31,489 nucleotides of DNA from Acholeplasmataceae bacterium UBA5617. Its GTDB lineage: Bacteria > Bacillota_I > Bacilli_A > Acholeplasmatales > Acholeplasmataceae. The notes below the pieces were generated by a model. That model saw only the letters and a program-made list of their open reading frames with translations, ran no database searches and was not told the DNA's origin. Positions 1 to 6,873 of this stretch are shown here, piece after piece; positions within the stretch are counted from its first letter, which is position 1; each line of letters starts with the position of its first letter. Both the position numbers and the translations under genes were made by a program. Where the stretch lies: the NCBI GenBank assembly GCA_002424575.1, contig DIKN01000125.1, forward strand, positions 31,400 to 62,888. The letters are read 5' to 3'.

Positions 1-944
1 TAGCGCGTGGGAACACCGATGGAAAGCGATGCAGCACCTTGGTGAGCCAAATGCATGTGACCTGCGTCGGTACGACCTCCGGTTAAGAAAGGTTCCTGAT
101 AAGGAATATGTTCTTCTTTGGCAACGCTAACCACAAACTGTCTTAAGGCTTGATGGGGGACCAGTCCAGCATCATACAAGAAGATTTGCGGACCTTTACC
201 GAGCGCTTGTTCAGCAGCTTCACCGCCTGGAACATCATTGGCTAATCCGGTATCAACAGCGATCGCAATCTCAGGTGCGACCACATGAGAGCTTGTCTTT
301 GCACCACGCAATCCGACTTCCTCTTGAACCGTAAACGTTCCAAAAAGCTGGTTAACTTCATGTTGTCCAAGACGCTTTAAAACCTCAATCACCACCGCAC
401 TACCGATACGATTATCCCATGCTTTACCGAGCAAGAATTTTTCGTTGCCTAAGACGTTAAACTCACTGTGTGGAACGACCATATTACCAGGTTCTACACC
501 AAGTTTTTCAGCCTCTTCTTTCGAAGTCACACCTAAGTCAAGATACATTGTAGCAATATCGATGGCTACATTTTTTTTATCAGCAGGAATAATATGAGGT
601 GGTTTAACACCTGTCACCCCTAAAACAACACCCTTTTTGGTGTGAATTTCCCACACTTGAGCGAGCATGACTTGCGAAAACCATCCCCCTAATGTTTGAA
701 ATTTGACAAACCCTTCCTTGGTGATCTGGGTGACGAAAAATCCTACTTCATCCATATGACCAGCGATCATCACTTTGGGTCCCTGATGTCCCTTTAAGGC
801 GATCACTGAACCGAGATTATCGTATGTGATGTGATCGACATGACCTTGAAGTTCAGAGACGATGAGTTGACTGACATTCTTTTCGTTACCGGGAACACCG
901 GCTACGGTTGAGAGTTTTTGGAGTAAAGCATATTCTTTTTTCAT
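1..944 (-). CDS. M42 family metallo-aminopeptidase, C-terminus cut by window edge
   Basis: Dinuclear-metal aminopeptidase of family M42 (PepA/FrvX/endoglucanase-like), a cytosolic enzyme that trims N-terminal residues from peptides. The start is ATG at 942-944, preceded by AGAGGATGG. Visible motifs: GHMDEVG (metal His63, Asp65), GKAWDNRIGS (bridging Asp), VQEEVGLRGA (catalytic and metal Glu), and AVDTG (metal Asp). About 314 residues lie inside the window. The reading frame leaves at GVPTR, just before the position where the paralogue at 12418-13476 has RYIHS, so the last metal-binding His is outside the window. It has its own extended -10 promoter (972-979) downstream of an ncRNA terminator. 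Family assignment is firm; substrate preference cannot be read. Confidence 0.93.
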   Translation of the reverse strand, partial: MKKEYALLQKLSTVAGVPGNEKNVSQLIVSELQGHVDHITYDNLGSVIALKGHQGPKVMIAGHMDEVGFFVTQITKEGFVKFQTLGGWFSQVMLAQVWEIHTKKGVVLGVTGVKPPHIIPADKKNVAIDIATMYLDLGVTSKEEAEKLGVEPGNMVVPHSEFNVLGNEKFLLGKAWDNRIGSAVVIEVLKRLGQHEVNQLFGTFTVQEEVGLRGAKTSSHVVAPEIAIAVDTGLANDVPGGEAAEQALGKGPQIFLYDAGLVPHQALRQFVVSVAKEEHIPYQEPFLTGGRTDAGHMHLAHQGAASLSIGVPTR

Positions 945-971
945 AAAACCATCCTCTTTTCACTGCCCCAC

Positions 972-979
972 ATTATAGC
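972..979 (-). promoter_or_regulatory. Extended -10 promoter of the M42 peptidase gene
   Basis: On the minus strand the sequence TGC-TATAAT (TATAAT at 972-977) lies 28 bases before the ATG at 944. No good -35 box is visible; the TG dinucleotide would compensate. It sits just downstream of the U-tract of the ncRNA. Confidence 0.6.
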
Positions 980-990
980 ATGTTTTTGAG

Positions 991-1139
991 CAAAATAAAA
1001 GCCTAGAAAGCTGTGAGAACGAGTTACGTTCAAACGGTGGTGTCGACTTGTCAGTGCTTCGGGATTACCAAAGAGGTACACGCCCACACTGTTTGACACC
1101 TCAATAATACTTTTGGGTTCCACGGCTGCTTCCTAGGTT
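991..1139 (-). ncRNA. Candidate structured ncRNA, 6S RNA-like architecture
   Basis: Independent RNA gene of about 150 nt. A perfect promoter (1147-1175) puts the start near 1139. The 5' end CCTAGGAAGC (1128-1137) pairs over all 10 positions (one G-U) with the 3' end GCTTTCTAGG (1002-1011), followed by CTTTTATTTT, which would terminate transcription. Inside, GGTGTC/GACACC (1095-1100 with 1039-1044), CAGTG/CACTG (1087-1091 with 1052-1056), GGG/CCC and TACC/GGTA form one long irregular hairpin. A separate small hairpin GAACG/CGTTC (1017-1031) sits on the 3' side of the central open region. Closing stem, central bubble with a 3' mini-hairpin, and terminal stem is the known layout of 6S RNA (RNA polymerase regulator). 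The primary sequence was not matched to a family, so identity is inferred from shape; 150 nt is short for 6S. Confidence 0.6.
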
Positions 1140-1146
1140 CACCTTC

Positions 1147-1175
1147 ACTATATCACCAGATGAATATTCTGTCAA
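1147..1175 (-). promoter_or_regulatory. Consensus sigma-A promoter of the ncRNA
   Basis: -35 TTGACA (1170-1175), 17-base spacer, -10 TATAGT (1147-1152). One of the best promoters in the window, directly behind the terminator of the upstream gene, and with no protein-coding start at the proper distance. Confidence 0.85.
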
Positions 1176-1176
1176 G

Positions 1177-1214
1177 AAAAAAGTAAGCGCTAACATCGTC
1201 TATCGTTAGCGCTT
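1177..1214 (-). terminator. Intrinsic terminator after the 485-aa membrane protein gene
   Basis: Perfect 10-bp stem AAGCGCTAAC/GTTAGCGCTT (1185-1194 with 1205-1214), 10-base loop, then a T-run (1177-1182) on the minus strand. Confidence 0.9.
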
Positions 1215-1229
1215 CATTCCTTTGGAATG

Positions 1230-2687
1230 TTAATAGTAGACCGAGATTCTCACAAAGTGACCGTGATGAATCATAAGCGAAAGCAAAATTTCACGAATCT
1301 TCGATTCAATCATGTAATCGACATTGAGTGAAGGCACATCGACCCGTGCCGTAAAATACGCATCATCGGAGAGCTCATCAACGCGTGTTGTGGGGTGATC
1401 TTCACTGAATGCTTCGAGTTCTTCTTCAAGTTCAAAGTAGACAATTAAACTTAAGATAACCTTGGTTTTGATTTCAAGTTCCTTGAGCAATCCAGCAAGG
1501 CTTTGAGCACGAGCGATGATGTACTCTGGGCGATGAAAAAATGTCTTTTCATAGCGTTCCTTGTTGGGATCTTCGATAAGATCACATGCAACAGACATGT
1601 TAAATTTTGATTCAAGATACGTTTTAAATTTGTCCACACGTTGACGATCGCGCTTGTGAAAATCAGCATAAATATGGATGACACCTTTACCCACGGTATA
1701 GGCAGTGATGATAAATTTAAACCAATTGGCGTAGACCAAAATATCTTTAAAATGCTTATTCAACAATTCCTGATTAACTTTAATCGTATACTTCGCACAC
1801 CAAATGAAGGATTCATTATAGACCAAAGGTTCAAACAGCGCATTAGCAAAGACATCCATTTGCATGTCGGGATCATAATAGTGGTATTGATCATAGACGA
1901 CGCGCTGATAATATTTAACCAGTTCAACCGTGGATACGATCAAACCCATCAGAAGCATCGATGCTGCAAGTAAATACTTGATTAAAAGTGGGAAATCAGA
2001 TCGAAAAACAAGATAGATGACCGGTAAAAATAAGCTGATGACGAATGTTCTAAACGTCGATGTGAATCCCTTTTTAAAAAGCATCCATGCTAAAACGAAT
2101 AGCATGATGACGTTATAGAATACGAAGAAGTTAAACCATGAAAAGTCATCGAGCGTATTCGCAATGTTATTGATCCCATGGATGAAAAGAAAGATGCCAA
2201 GTGTGATCAACAAAAGCATCACGATCTGTCTTGTATATAAGTACCAACGTTTGGTATAAAGTTTTCTAGCCTGTGGAAGATGGTAAAAATTTTTCATCTC
2301 TTTTTGATAACTAAAAAAAGGCCAATAAGAGCCGCGAAGGCTAAACGAGATGGGTAATACATCTTCATCGCTCATTTTGCTGGCTAAATATTCTTCAAAT
2401 GTCGACAAAGGATTTAAAACAAAAAGTAAAGTCCCTATAATGATAAAGGGTAAGTGATAAGGTTCAGAGAGAACATATAAGAAAATAAAGGTGAAAAGGC
2501 CATAAATTCCTGCGACAATCAACTTGGGGACACCGCCAAACACGTAAACACCTACATAAACTAAACTGACGATGGCCGAAATCATAAAAATGCCTTGACC
2601 TCTTAAGTTTAAAAGGATTAAGGCAAGTGGCATCATCAAAAAGATTAAGATGGTCAATGAGCCAGCGATGGCGATACGTCGTTTCAT
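1230..2687 (-). CDS. Polytopic membrane protein with cytosolic C-terminal domain, unknown function
   Basis: No family recognised. The ATG at 2687 (MKRRIAIAGS) was chosen because the frame's earlier start at 2735 would overlap the -10 box at 2706-2711 and the rplT terminator; GGGGGC precedes it. The protein is 485 residues. Hydrophobic segments appear in two groups: four near the N-terminus (roughly 5-26, 34-54, 57-75, 83-100), then four between about 150 and 265. After a basic stretch the last 210 or so residues are soluble and rather acidic (for example ELEEELEAF), with no catalytic motif I can name. It is transcribed alone, between the rplT terminator and its own terminator. A sensor, enzyme or envelope role are all possible. 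Confidence 0.8.
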   Translation of the reverse strand: MKRRIAIAGSLTILIFLMMPLALILLNLRGQGIFMISAIVSLVYVGVYVFGGVPKLIVAGIYGLFTFIFLYVLSEPYHLPFIIIGTLLFVLNPLSTFEEYLASKMSDEDVLPISFSLRGSYWPFFSYQKEMKNFYHLPQARKLYTKRWYLYTRQIVMLLLITLGIFLFIHGINNIANTLDDFSWFNFFVFYNVIMLFVLAWMLFKKGFTSTFRTFVISLFLPVIYLVFRSDFPLLIKYLLAASMLLMGLIVSTVELVKYYQRVVYDQYHYYDPDMQMDVFANALFEPLVYNESFIWCAKYTIKVNQELLNKHFKDILVYANWFKFIITAYTVGKGVIHIYADFHKRDRQRVDKFKTYLESKFNMSVACDLIEDPNKERYEKTFFHRPEYIIARAQSLAGLLKELEIKTKVILSLIVYFELEEELEAFSEDHPTTRVDELSDDAYFTARVDVPSLNVDYMIESKIREILLSLMIHHGHFVRISVYY

Positions 2688-2705
2688 AAAAGCCCCCATG
2701 TATTT

Positions 2706-2711
2706 ATTATA
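2706..2711 (-). promoter_or_regulatory. -10 box for the 485-aa membrane protein gene
   Basis: TATAAT on the minus strand, immediately after the T-run of the rplT terminator and about 19 bases before the chosen ATG. No convincing -35 box is visible, so the 5' UTR and strength are uncertain. Confidence 0.45.
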
Positions 2712-2712
2712 C

Positions 2713-2741
2713 AAAAAAAAGGTGGAACTTACCACCTTTTT
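2713..2741 (-). terminator. Terminator of the infC-rpmI-rplT operon
   Basis: AAAAAGGTGG/CCACCTTTTT stem (2716-2725 with 2732-2741), loop of 6, followed by T8 on the minus strand; begins 6 bases after the rplT stop codon. Confidence 0.92.
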
Positions 2742-2746
2742 GTGTT

Positions 2747-3292
2747 TTACTTAAGGTTTGATAAAGCTAAGACTAAATCAGCTTTCAGCATCTTGTCTGC
2801 GCCTTCAATACCCTTTTCAAGCGCAAGCGCCTTCAAGTCTTTGACGAGCAACTTGCTGTAGTCCATAGCTTCAACAGTTTCAACCTTTACTTCAGCCTTC
2901 TTGACAGCCTTCACTTCAACCTTCTTTGGAAGATTGCCGCTTATAGCATCTTTTGCTAATGCGCAGTATGCGCTAAATCCTTTGGGATCATTAACCGCTA
3001 AATCAGCTAAAACCTTGCGGTTAACTTGAACGTTTGCGAGTGTTAATCCATGAATAAGTACACTGTACTTTGTATCGTTCATCTTTGCAGCTGCATTGAT
3101 ACGTGTGATCCAAAGCTTTCTGAATTGTCTCTTCTTTTGCTTTCTATCTCTGTATGCATAACGTAATGAACGCATCACTTGTTCGTGCGCTGTACGATAA
3201 ATCGTGCTCTTCGAACCGAAATAACCCTTCGCGAGCTTTAAAATTTTCTTCCGACGGCGTCTTGCGGTATATCCGCCTTTTACTCTTGGCAT
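2747..3292 (-). CDS. rplT: Large ribosomal subunit protein bL20 with extra C-terminal SAP/Rho_N-like domain
   Basis: bL20 binds 23S rRNA early in 50S assembly and in Bacillota also represses its own operon through the leader. Residues 1-118 are typical L20 ([17 protein letters not shown], the basic N-terminal helix, and [10 protein letters not shown]). The usual family length is about 117-120; this one has 181. Residues 119-142 form a Lys/Glu/Val-rich linker, and 144-181 look like a SAP or Rho N-terminal-type helix-extended-loop-helix unit ([14 protein letters not shown], then [10 protein letters not shown]). The frame is intact, with GGGAGG before the ATG and a terminator right after the stop, so the extension appears genuine. 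The domain call rests on pattern recognition. Last gene of infC-rpmI-rplT. Confidence 0.95.
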   Translation of the reverse strand: MPRVKGGYTARRRRKKILKLAKGYFGSKSTIYRTAHEQVMRSLRYAYRDRKQKKRQFRKLWITRINAAAKMNDTKYSVLIHGLTLANVQVNRKVLADLAVNDPKGFSAYCALAKDAISGNLPKKVEVKAVKKAEVKVETVEAMDYSKLLVKDLKALALEKGIEGADKMLKADLVLALSNLK

Positions 3293-3307
3293 ATTGGTAT
3301 CCTCCCG

Positions 3308-3508
3308 TTACATCAAGTTCGAAATCAAGGATTTAATACGCTTCTTGTCTGTTGCGTGAACCGATGTTTCGCCTCTTAATTGTCTGTTTTGTTTCGTAGT
3401 CTTGGAAGCTGCTAAGTGTCCTGTATAAGCGTGACCTCTCATGAGCTTGCCTGTGCCAGTGACCTTGATTCTCTTCTTCAAGCCACTGTGTGTCTTTTGT
3501 TTTGGCAT
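3308..3508 (-). CDS. rpmI: Large ribosomal subunit protein bL35
   Basis: 66-residue basic protein starting MPKQKTHSGLKKR and containing the GTGKLMRGHAYTGHL stretch typical of bL35, a small component of the 50S subunit. Full family length. The ATG follows GAAGGATTACC. Middle gene of infC-rpmI-rplT, 24 bases after infC and 15 before rplT; expected to be co-regulated with them through the leader at 4089-4218. Confidence 0.98.
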   Translation of the reverse strand: MPKQKTHSGLKKRIKVTGTGKLMRGHAYTGHLAASKTTKQNRQLRGETSVHATDKKRIKSLISNLM

Positions 3509-3532
3509 GGTAATCCTTCTTTCTCTAAGTGC

Positions 3533-4060
3533 TTAGTTATTGTTTGGTGTTAATAGTGCAATCATGTTTCTGCCGTCCATCTTTGGCTTTGATTCAACGG
3601 TTGCGTTTGATCCGACAGCCTCAATAAAACGTTCCATAACTTTCATTCCAACATCACTATGGGTAATCATTCTACCGAAAAAGCGTATGGTCAGTTTGAC
3701 TTTATCGCCTTTTTCAAGGAATTTGAGCGCTTGTTTGAGTTTTGTATCAAAGTCATGCGTGTCAATCGTTGGGGAAAGACGTACTTCCTTGATGTCAACG
3801 ACATGTTGATTTTTTTTCATTTCACGCAGTTTACGCTGTTGTTCATAACGGTACTTGGAATAGTCCATGAGTTTAGCAACCATCGGTTTTGAGTCTGGTG
3901 ACACAACCACGATGTCAAATTCACGTTCTTGTGCAAGTTTTAATGCGTCACGACGTGACAGGATGCCGACTTTATTGCCGGTTTCATCGATGACGAGAAA
4001 TTCGCCATAGGGTATCGTTTCGTTGACGAGATCGGTATTTTTTTGTCTGACTTGTTTAAT
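3533..4060 (-). CDS. infC: Translation initiation factor IF-3, AUU start
   Basis: IF-3 binds the 30S subunit, blocks early 50S joining and discriminates against non-standard start codons. The 175-residue protein has the N-terminal domain ([15 protein letters not shown]), the linker with [13 protein letters not shown], and the C-terminal domain with [16 protein letters not shown] and [10 protein letters not shown]. An ATG at 4073-4075 lies in frame, but its own bases are part of the Shine-Dalgarno GGAGGTGG (4066-4073). The codon 5-7 bases downstream of that site is ATT at 4058-4060, giving (M)[13 protein letters not shown], the usual IF-3 N-terminus. AUU is the classic IF-3 start and underlies its autoregulation. 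First gene of infC-rpmI-rplT. Confidence 0.95.
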   Translation of the reverse strand: MKQVRQKNTDLVNETIPYGEFLVIDETGNKVGILSRRDALKLAQEREFDIVVVSPDSKPMVAKLMDYSKYRYEQQRKLREMKKNQHVVDIKEVRLSPTIDTHDFDTKLKQALKFLEKGDKVKLTIRFFGRMITHSDVGMKVMERFIEAVGSNATVESKPKMDGRNMIALLTPNNN

Positions 4061-4088
4061 GCAGTCCACCTCCATTTCTGTTTGAATA

Positions 4089-4218
4089 TAGAAAAGAAAA
4101 AGTGTGTACGTATCGTACCCACTTGTCGTATCAAAAAGTATTTTTTGAGTGTGACATGTTGCCTATGAATTCATCCATCAGGCGAGAGGGTACCTCTTCT
4201 TTTCACAAATTTAATTCC
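4089..4218 (-). promoter_or_regulatory. infC operon leader with intrinsic attenuator (L20-leader type)
   Basis: About 150 nt of untranslated leader precede infC. It holds AGAGG/CCTCT and GCCT/AGGC hairpins, an AT-rich TCAAAAA/TTTTTGA hairpin (4131-4148), and a terminator hairpin AAGTG-G-GTACG/CGTAC-A-CACTT (4100-4124) followed by TTTTTCTTTT. A premature terminator before infC is the known arrangement by which L20 represses this operon in Bacillota; the exact L20-binding fold was not verified. Confidence 0.75.
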
Positions 4219-4224
4219 GTTAAG

Positions 4225-4252
4225 ATTATACCATAATCCGTTGCAATGTCAA
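4225..4252 (-). promoter_or_regulatory. infC operon promoter
   Basis: -35 TTGACA (4247-4252), 16-base spacer, -10 TATAAT (4225-4230) preceded by TGG, an extended -10. Expected start near 4218. It begins 9 bases after the stop codon of the preceding ABC gene, with no terminator between. Confidence 0.9.
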
Positions 4253-4261
4253 CCATAAGCC

Positions 4262-4936
4262 TTAAAAAGGTGGTCTTCTCTTTAGAAAATGCGAGATCAG
4301 GAGTAATCCTAAACTAATATAACATAGTTTATAGGCTATTGCAAGTTCATAATGGATGATTTCGTGTTGATAAGCAGGGAAAATCGTATAAAGTTTCATA
4401 GAAAAGTCATTAGAGGTGATCGTGCGCAGGATGGTATATAAGATTGGAAAAAGAAGTGCTAAACTGGGGTGTTTCGATTTTGCCAGCGGATGTGCAAAGG
4501 TTGAAATCAGGAAAGCATCGAAGATGTCATGAAGAGCGATGTTGAAGACATCTATCGTAGGCATACGTCCTGTCAGAAAGATGATGATCCCGTTTTGTAT
4601 GAGAGATAAAGGAAGATAAAGCATCACGATCCACATCAACAAGAAGATGAGTTTGCTCAGATGGATTCTCCAAAAACCAAAATAAGCATTCAAGGTTACA
4701 ATCAAAGGATGCTCAAGGTCCATGACGATCCACGTTGTCAAAAAAACCATGATTAAGGATAAAAGATGCGCGATCATCTTTTGATCGGAAATAAGTGCTA
4801 AATCGGCATATGATGGATCCCATGCTGAAGCGCGAAGTGGGATGATGATCATCACGCTCATCATCGATGCCATGAGAATGGAAAAGACAACTCTCTTTTT
4901 GGGTGAAAAAACAATCTTTTCGAACAAGATCATCAT
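4262..4936 (-). CDS. Membrane component of an ABC system (putative permease)
   Basis: 224 residues with about six hydrophobic segments (roughly 16-36, 55-73, 94-114, 155-175 and 198-215, plus a weaker one near 115-125), charged loops, and a basic C-terminus (FLKRRPPF). No family motif was recognised; the permease role is inferred from size, topology and coupling to the ATPase gene. The start ATG overlaps the ATPase stop as ATGA (4933-4936), implying translational coupling. Last gene of the four-gene operon starting at 6873. No terminator is seen before the infC promoter, so read-through into the infC leader is possible. Confidence 0.75.
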   Translation of the reverse strand: MMILFEKIVFSPKKRVVFSILMASMMSVMIIIPLRASAWDPSYADLALISDQKMIAHLLSLIMVFLTTWIVMDLEHPLIVTLNAYFGFWRIHLSKLIFLLMWIVMLYLPLSLIQNGIIIFLTGRMPTIDVFNIALHDIFDAFLISTFAHPLAKSKHPSLALLFPILYTILRTITSNDFSMKLYTIFPAYQHEIIHYELAIAYKLCYISLGLLLISHFLKRRPPF

Positions 4937-5487
4937 AAGCGAAGGTGTTTGGTTGCCACATGCAAAAAGCGTTCAGGTTCATGGGTGGAAACTAAGATGG
5001 ATGTTCCCATGTGGTGACGTCGTTTAAGCAGTTCAACGACTTGTTCTTTCATCTCCTCATCAAGCCCTGATAGAGGTTCATCTAATACGAGGAGATGGGG
5101 TTTTCCCATGCATGCTGAAATGAGCGCAATCTTTTGTTGATTGCCTTTTGATAACTGATGGATGCTTTTATCCAAGGGAAGATCAAGCGCACTTAACATA
5201 TAAGGATCGAGTGTGTCTTTTTTGATACGTGCCATCGTTAAAAGATATTCCATCACGGGAATAAATGGTGGTAGTACCACCTTTTCTGGGACGTAACCCA
5301 TCTTCAATTTGCGTTTTTCAATCGTGCCAACATCGGGACGAATGAAACCCAAAATCATCATGAGAAGCGTTGTTTTTCCACTGCCGTTTTCACCACTGAT
5401 GACTAAAAAATCTTGCTTTTCTATTGCCAAAGAAAAACGATGCGATAAATAGCGTTTCCCTGCTTCTTCGAGCTTAATGTAGTTCAT
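4933..5487 (-). CDS. ABC transporter ATP-binding protein
   Basis: Nucleotide-binding subunit that would power the adjacent membrane component. Walker A GENGSGKTT, signature LSKGNQQKIA, Walker B LLVLDEPLSGLD and the switch His in VSTHE are all present. The Q-loop region reads GYVPEK, with Glu in place of Gln. At 184 residues it is short for the family (200-240) but covers the whole core. The start is uncertain: ATG at 5487 (MNYIKLEEAGKRY) overlaps the preceding gene's end by 14 bases, while an ATG at 5508 would add seven residues; neither has a strong Shine-Dalgarno. It overlaps the permease gene by ATGA. Substrate unknown; a drug, peptide or bacteriocin-type exporter is a reasonable guess only. 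Confidence 0.93.
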   Translation of the reverse strand: MNYIKLEEAGKRYLSHRFSLAIEKQDFLVISGENGSGKTTLLMMILGFIRPDVGTIEKRKLKMGYVPEKVVLPPFIPVMEYLLTMARIKKDTLDPYMLSALDLPLDKSIHQLSKGNQQKIALISACMGKPHLLVLDEPLSGLDEEMKEQVVELLKRRHHMGTSILVSTHEPERFLHVATKHLRL

Positions 5488-6253
5488 ATGTGTGAATCCA
5501 TGGCCCACTTTCTTTTAAGATGACATAATCGGTGATGTAGCGAAACGATGCAATGATGTGTCTTCGACCATCTTGAAACGATAAAATGATGGGGACATCA
5601 TAAAGTAAATAGGGAGCTCTACCTATGGTGATGATGAGCCAATCCCCCTCTCGATGAAACGATGTGAGACCTTGACTCCCCACATCGATGGTATGAATCT
5701 CTGGGATGTCACCATCCATGCGAACACGAATTTCATAAAGTCTTGATCGAAGATCATAAGCCTGCTTAAAACCTTCGAGTGAAGTCCATGATATCACATG
5801 TTCATGGACATCAGGGGTGAAAATGGACACACGACCGAGAAGGAGTTGATATTCGTCTTGATCAAAACATTCAAGGTGTAGATAAGCTTGATCAAAGATC
5901 ATATCCATGGAAACATGAGGAAGTTTGAAGGTGACAAGGATACGATGATAGTTTTCCCCTAAGTAGTTCTCAACATGCCCAACTTCAACGCGATAGAGAC
6001 TTACTTCGATGATTTTCTCTCGCTTCTCATCGCCAAGAAGCACTCTCATGTAATGATCTTCATCGGCAATCCCATGATCAAGATCGTTGACAAAAAACAT
6101 GACTTGACCATAAGAGGTTCCATCACCCACCCATGCGTATTCTGTATCCACGATAAGAAGATGAGGGATCCTAGATGGTCTCATCCTCGATAAGATAAAA
6201 CCCAAAAGTATCGATAAAACGATGACACTGATGTAAAAGAGTGCATGCTTCAT
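5474..6253 (-). CDS. Membrane-anchored extracytoplasmic protein of an ABC operon, unknown function
   Basis: 259 residues, no family recognised. One N-terminal transmembrane anchor (about residues 5-23, ALFYISVIVLSILLGFIL) is followed by a basic SRMRPSR stretch and then a largely beta-type, acidic, Asp/Glu/His-rich domain with no cysteine apart from one near the middle. The domain probably faces outward, but the Arg cluster after the helix could also favour the opposite orientation. The start ATG overlaps the stop of the secreted-protein gene as ATGA (6250-6253), and its end overlaps the ATPase start. Being translationally coupled on both sides suggests it works stoichiometrically with the secreted protein and the ABC pair. 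Confidence 0.75.
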   Translation of the reverse strand: MKHALFYISVIVLSILLGFILSRMRPSRIPHLLIVDTEYAWVGDGTSYGQVMFFVNDLDHGIADEDHYMRVLLGDEKREKIIEVSLYRVEVGHVENYLGENYHRILVTFKLPHVSMDMIFDQAYLHLECFDQDEYQLLLGRVSIFTPDVHEHVISWTSLEGFKQAYDLRSRLYEIRVRMDGDIPEIHTIDVGSQGLTSFHREGDWLIITIGRAPYLLYDVPIILSFQDGRRHIIASFRYITDYVILKESGPWIHTYELH

Positions 6254-6873
6254 ATTTTTTTCTTCTCCAGACGTTGATACTCTGTCGTCACGATAAACAC
6301 TTCAAATCCACCTTTTTCCACCCGTAAAAAGAGTGAGTAACGTGCAGCTACCCCATTGGTGACTTTTCCTTCACCATAGACATAAAGATCAACTTGAGTG
6401 CCTGGATCCACCAAAAAAGAAAGATGATAGTTTTCTTTCTCATCATGTGAAATGGTATAGTCAGCCGATAACTTTATCGCACTTTCAAGATTGTTTTTAA
6501 ACTTAGGGATGTCTTTTCCGACTTTTAGTCCAATATTTCCGGTCGCTGAGATCCCAAGCTTTGAAGATCTTTTACGCTCAAGCTTATAATCGTATTGGAT
6601 GGGGGTATAGCCATCGTTATAGTAGCTAAATAGAGTCTCCGAGATAAAACTTGCTTTGACATTTTCATTGACCATATAAACGCTCCAACCTGTAAATTTG
6701 AGCTTATGCACGTGTTTATAGTATGATGTGTAGTCTTTCTCGGTAAAGTCAGCTAAAAGCTTTCCTGAGGTCATCTCAATCCGCTCATACCCTTGATACG
6801 ATGACGCTTCAACGTAAAATGTGGGTAAACACGCGATACTGATACACAATAAACAAAAAACGATACGTTTCAT
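6250..6873 (-). CDS. Secreted protein heading an ABC operon, unknown function
   Basis: 207 residues with a clear signal peptide (MKRIVFCLLCISIACLPTF) and a likely type I cleavage after VEA (residue 23 or so). A lipobox reading around IAC19 is weak. The mature part is basic and Tyr-rich; a central stretch with GISATGNIGLKVGKD, followed by alternating segments ending in PGTQVDLYVYGEG, looks like beta structure. No family recognised. The strong Shine-Dalgarno AGGAGGG (6879-6885) lies inside a long inverted repeat (6857-6915). First of four overlapping genes with an anchored protein, an ABC ATPase and a membrane protein, so it may be the cargo, partner or target of that system. Confidence 0.8.
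   Translation of the reverse strand: MKRIVFCLLCISIACLPTFYVEASSYQGYERIEMTSGKLLADFTEKDYTSYYKHVHKLKFTGWSVYMVNENVKASFISETLFSYYNDGYTPIQYDYKLERKRSSKLGISATGNIGLKVGKDIPKFKNNLESAIKLSADYTISHDEKENYHLSFLVDPGTQVDLYVYGEGKVTNGVAARYSLFLRVEKGGFEVFIVTTEYQRLEKKKI

Noticed and set aside
1..944. Pseudogene call for the first M42 peptidase
   Set aside because: The frame is open and all motifs are intact up to the window edge; truncation is only by the window.
941..1123. 60-codon minus-strand reading frame between the M42 gene and the membrane protein gene
   Set aside because: It lies across the ncRNA, its start has no ribosome-binding site, and its end covers the M42 promoter, SD and start codon; the RNA structure explains the region better.
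1115..1135. GGAAGCAGCC resembling the SRP RNA core
   Set aside because: The GGAA tetraloop and paired CAGG strand of SRP helix 8 are missing, and these bases instead pair with the 3' end of the transcript.
1641..1973. 110-codon plus-strand frame inside the membrane protein gene
   Set aside because: Antisense shadow of a coherent membrane protein with no SD or promoter; the same applies to other plus-strand frames over 3154-3892, 12828-13171, 15455-15691, 16088-16294, 21683-21982, 23530-23907 and 26151-26441.
6250..6873. Secreted protein as a lipoprotein
   Set aside because: The Cys context (SIAC) lacks the normal Leu/Val/Ile at -3, while VEA-SS is a good type I signal peptidase site.
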